Below are positions 4,796 through 5,325 of a stretch of 5,325 nt of DNA, in pieces. Made by a program: the position numbers and the translations under genes. Every line of letters starts with the position of its first letter. Positions within the stretch are counted from its first letter, which is position 1. The stretch is from NCBI GenBank assembly GCA_903960645.1, contig CAJCBN010000090.1:1-5325 (forward strand), in the 5' to 3' direction. Source of the DNA: an uncultured Actinomycetes bacterium (GTDB lineage: Bacteria > Actinomycetota > Thermoleophilia > Gaiellales > F1-60-MAGs149). A model generated the notes under the pieces. It was not told the origin of the DNA. It did no database searches and worked only from the letters and a program-made list of their open reading frames with translations.

Positions 4796-5325
4796 ATGGA
4801 TGCCTTCATCGTCGATGCCGTGCGGACGCCGTTCGGCAGGAACCGCGGTGGCCTCAGCGGCATCCGCGTGGACGACCTCGCCGCGCTGCCGCTGCGGGAG
4901 CTGGTCGCCCGCCACCCGGAGCTCGATCCCGCGCAGATCGACGAGGTGCTGCTCGGCGACACGAACCAGGCTGGCGAGGACAACCGCAACGTGGCGCGCA
5001 TGGCTCTCCTCCTCGCGGGCCTTCCCGTGTCGGTGCCGGGCGTCACGCTCAACCGCCTCTGCGGCTCGGGCGGCGAGGCGATCATCCAGGGCTCGCGGAT
5101 GATCCGCTGCGGCGACGCCGACGTCGTCGTGGCCGGTGGCGTCGAGGGGATGAGCCGCTCGCCGTTCATCCTGCAGAAGCCCGATGAGGCCCTACCGCGA
5201 GACATGAAGCTGCACTCGACCGCGGTCGGCTGGCGGATGGTAAACCCGGCGATGCCCGACGCGTGGCTGCTGTCGCTCGGCGCGGCGGCCGAGCAGACCG
5301 CTGTGCGCCTCGGCATCACGCGCGA
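4796..5325 (+). CDS. Thiolase (acetyl-CoA acyltransferase family), N-terminal part, 3' end outside window
   Basis: Thiolase-superfamily enzyme that makes or cleaves 3-oxoacyl-CoA with CoA, as in fatty-acid or aromatic-acid breakdown. The first 176 residues are visible. The start MDAFIVDAVRTPFGRNRGGL is the typical thiolase N-terminus. The nucleophilic cysteine is Cys89 in LNRLCGSGGEAI, and VVAGGVEGMSRSPF (111-124) is the second signature. The stretch GWRMVNPAM (145-153) resembles the loop region of 3-oxoadipyl-CoA-type thiolases (PcaF/PaaJ), although general acetyl-CoA acetyltransferases share it, so the substrate is open. The usual motif reads CGSGL or CASGM; here a Gly (Gly93) replaces the bulky residue, and VESMSR is VEGMSR. 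The His and second Cys of the active site lie beyond the window. ATG 4796 starts exactly where family homology begins, 8 bases after a TAGGCT box. The gene is divergent from the transporter block, and no functional link to it is evident. Confidence 0.93.
   Translation, partial: MDAFIVDAVRTPFGRNRGGLSGIRVDDLAALPLRELVARHPELDPAQIDEVLLGDTNQAGEDNRNVARMALLLAGLPVSVPGVTLNRLCGSGGEAIIQGSRMIRCGDADVVVAGGVEGMSRSPFILQKPDEALPRDMKLHSTAVGWRMVNPAMPDAWLLSLGAAAEQTAVRLGITR

Noticed and set aside
4741..5319. 192-residue minus-strand frame opposite the thiolase
   Set aside because: It is Ser/Arg/Pro-rich noise. The plus strand carries unmistakable thiolase signatures.

Overview
The window is GC-rich and almost entirely coding: six protein genes, two of them cut by the window edges, with only two non-coding gaps (about 44 and 51 bases). 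GC-rich codons, actinobacterial-type helicase motifs, very tight gene packing and TANNNT -10-like boxes placed 6-8 bases before start codons suggest a high-GC actinobacterium, perhaps of the Thermoleophilia type. The taxonomic guess is inference only. No RNA gene, CRISPR array, insertion sequence, attachment site or intrinsic terminator was found.

Layout. The C-terminal part of a DEAD-box RNA helicase runs rightward from the left edge to 792. Four genes then lie on the minus strand. Read in transcription order (right to left), they encode a soluble PRC-barrel/MgtE_N-like protein (4744-4109), an NRAMP/SLC11-like transporter (4116-2887), a Rieske non-heme iron oxygenase alpha subunit (2842-1565) and a six-helix potassium-channel-like protein (1568-789). 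Divergent from this block, a thiolase gene starts at 4796 and runs off the right edge.

Gene coupling. The MgtE_N-like gene and the transporter overlap by 8 bases. The oxygenase and the channel overlap by 4 bases (GTGA). The channel and the helicase converge and share a palindromic CTAG that holds both stop codons. The oxygenase has its own candidate -10 box, so the four minus genes may form two two-gene units or one longer operon.

Most interesting points. (1) An NRAMP-fold transporter that has lost most canonical transition-metal and proton-path residues is translationally coupled to a separate, histidine-rich protein resembling the cytoplasmic regulatory part of MgtE magnesium channels. This looks like a two-component divalent-cation transporter with a regulatory subunit encoded in trans. 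(2) The 51-base divergent gap is a 39-base imperfect palindrome whose arms carry identical -10-like boxes facing outward, each a few bases before a start codon. This suggests paired leaderless promoters.
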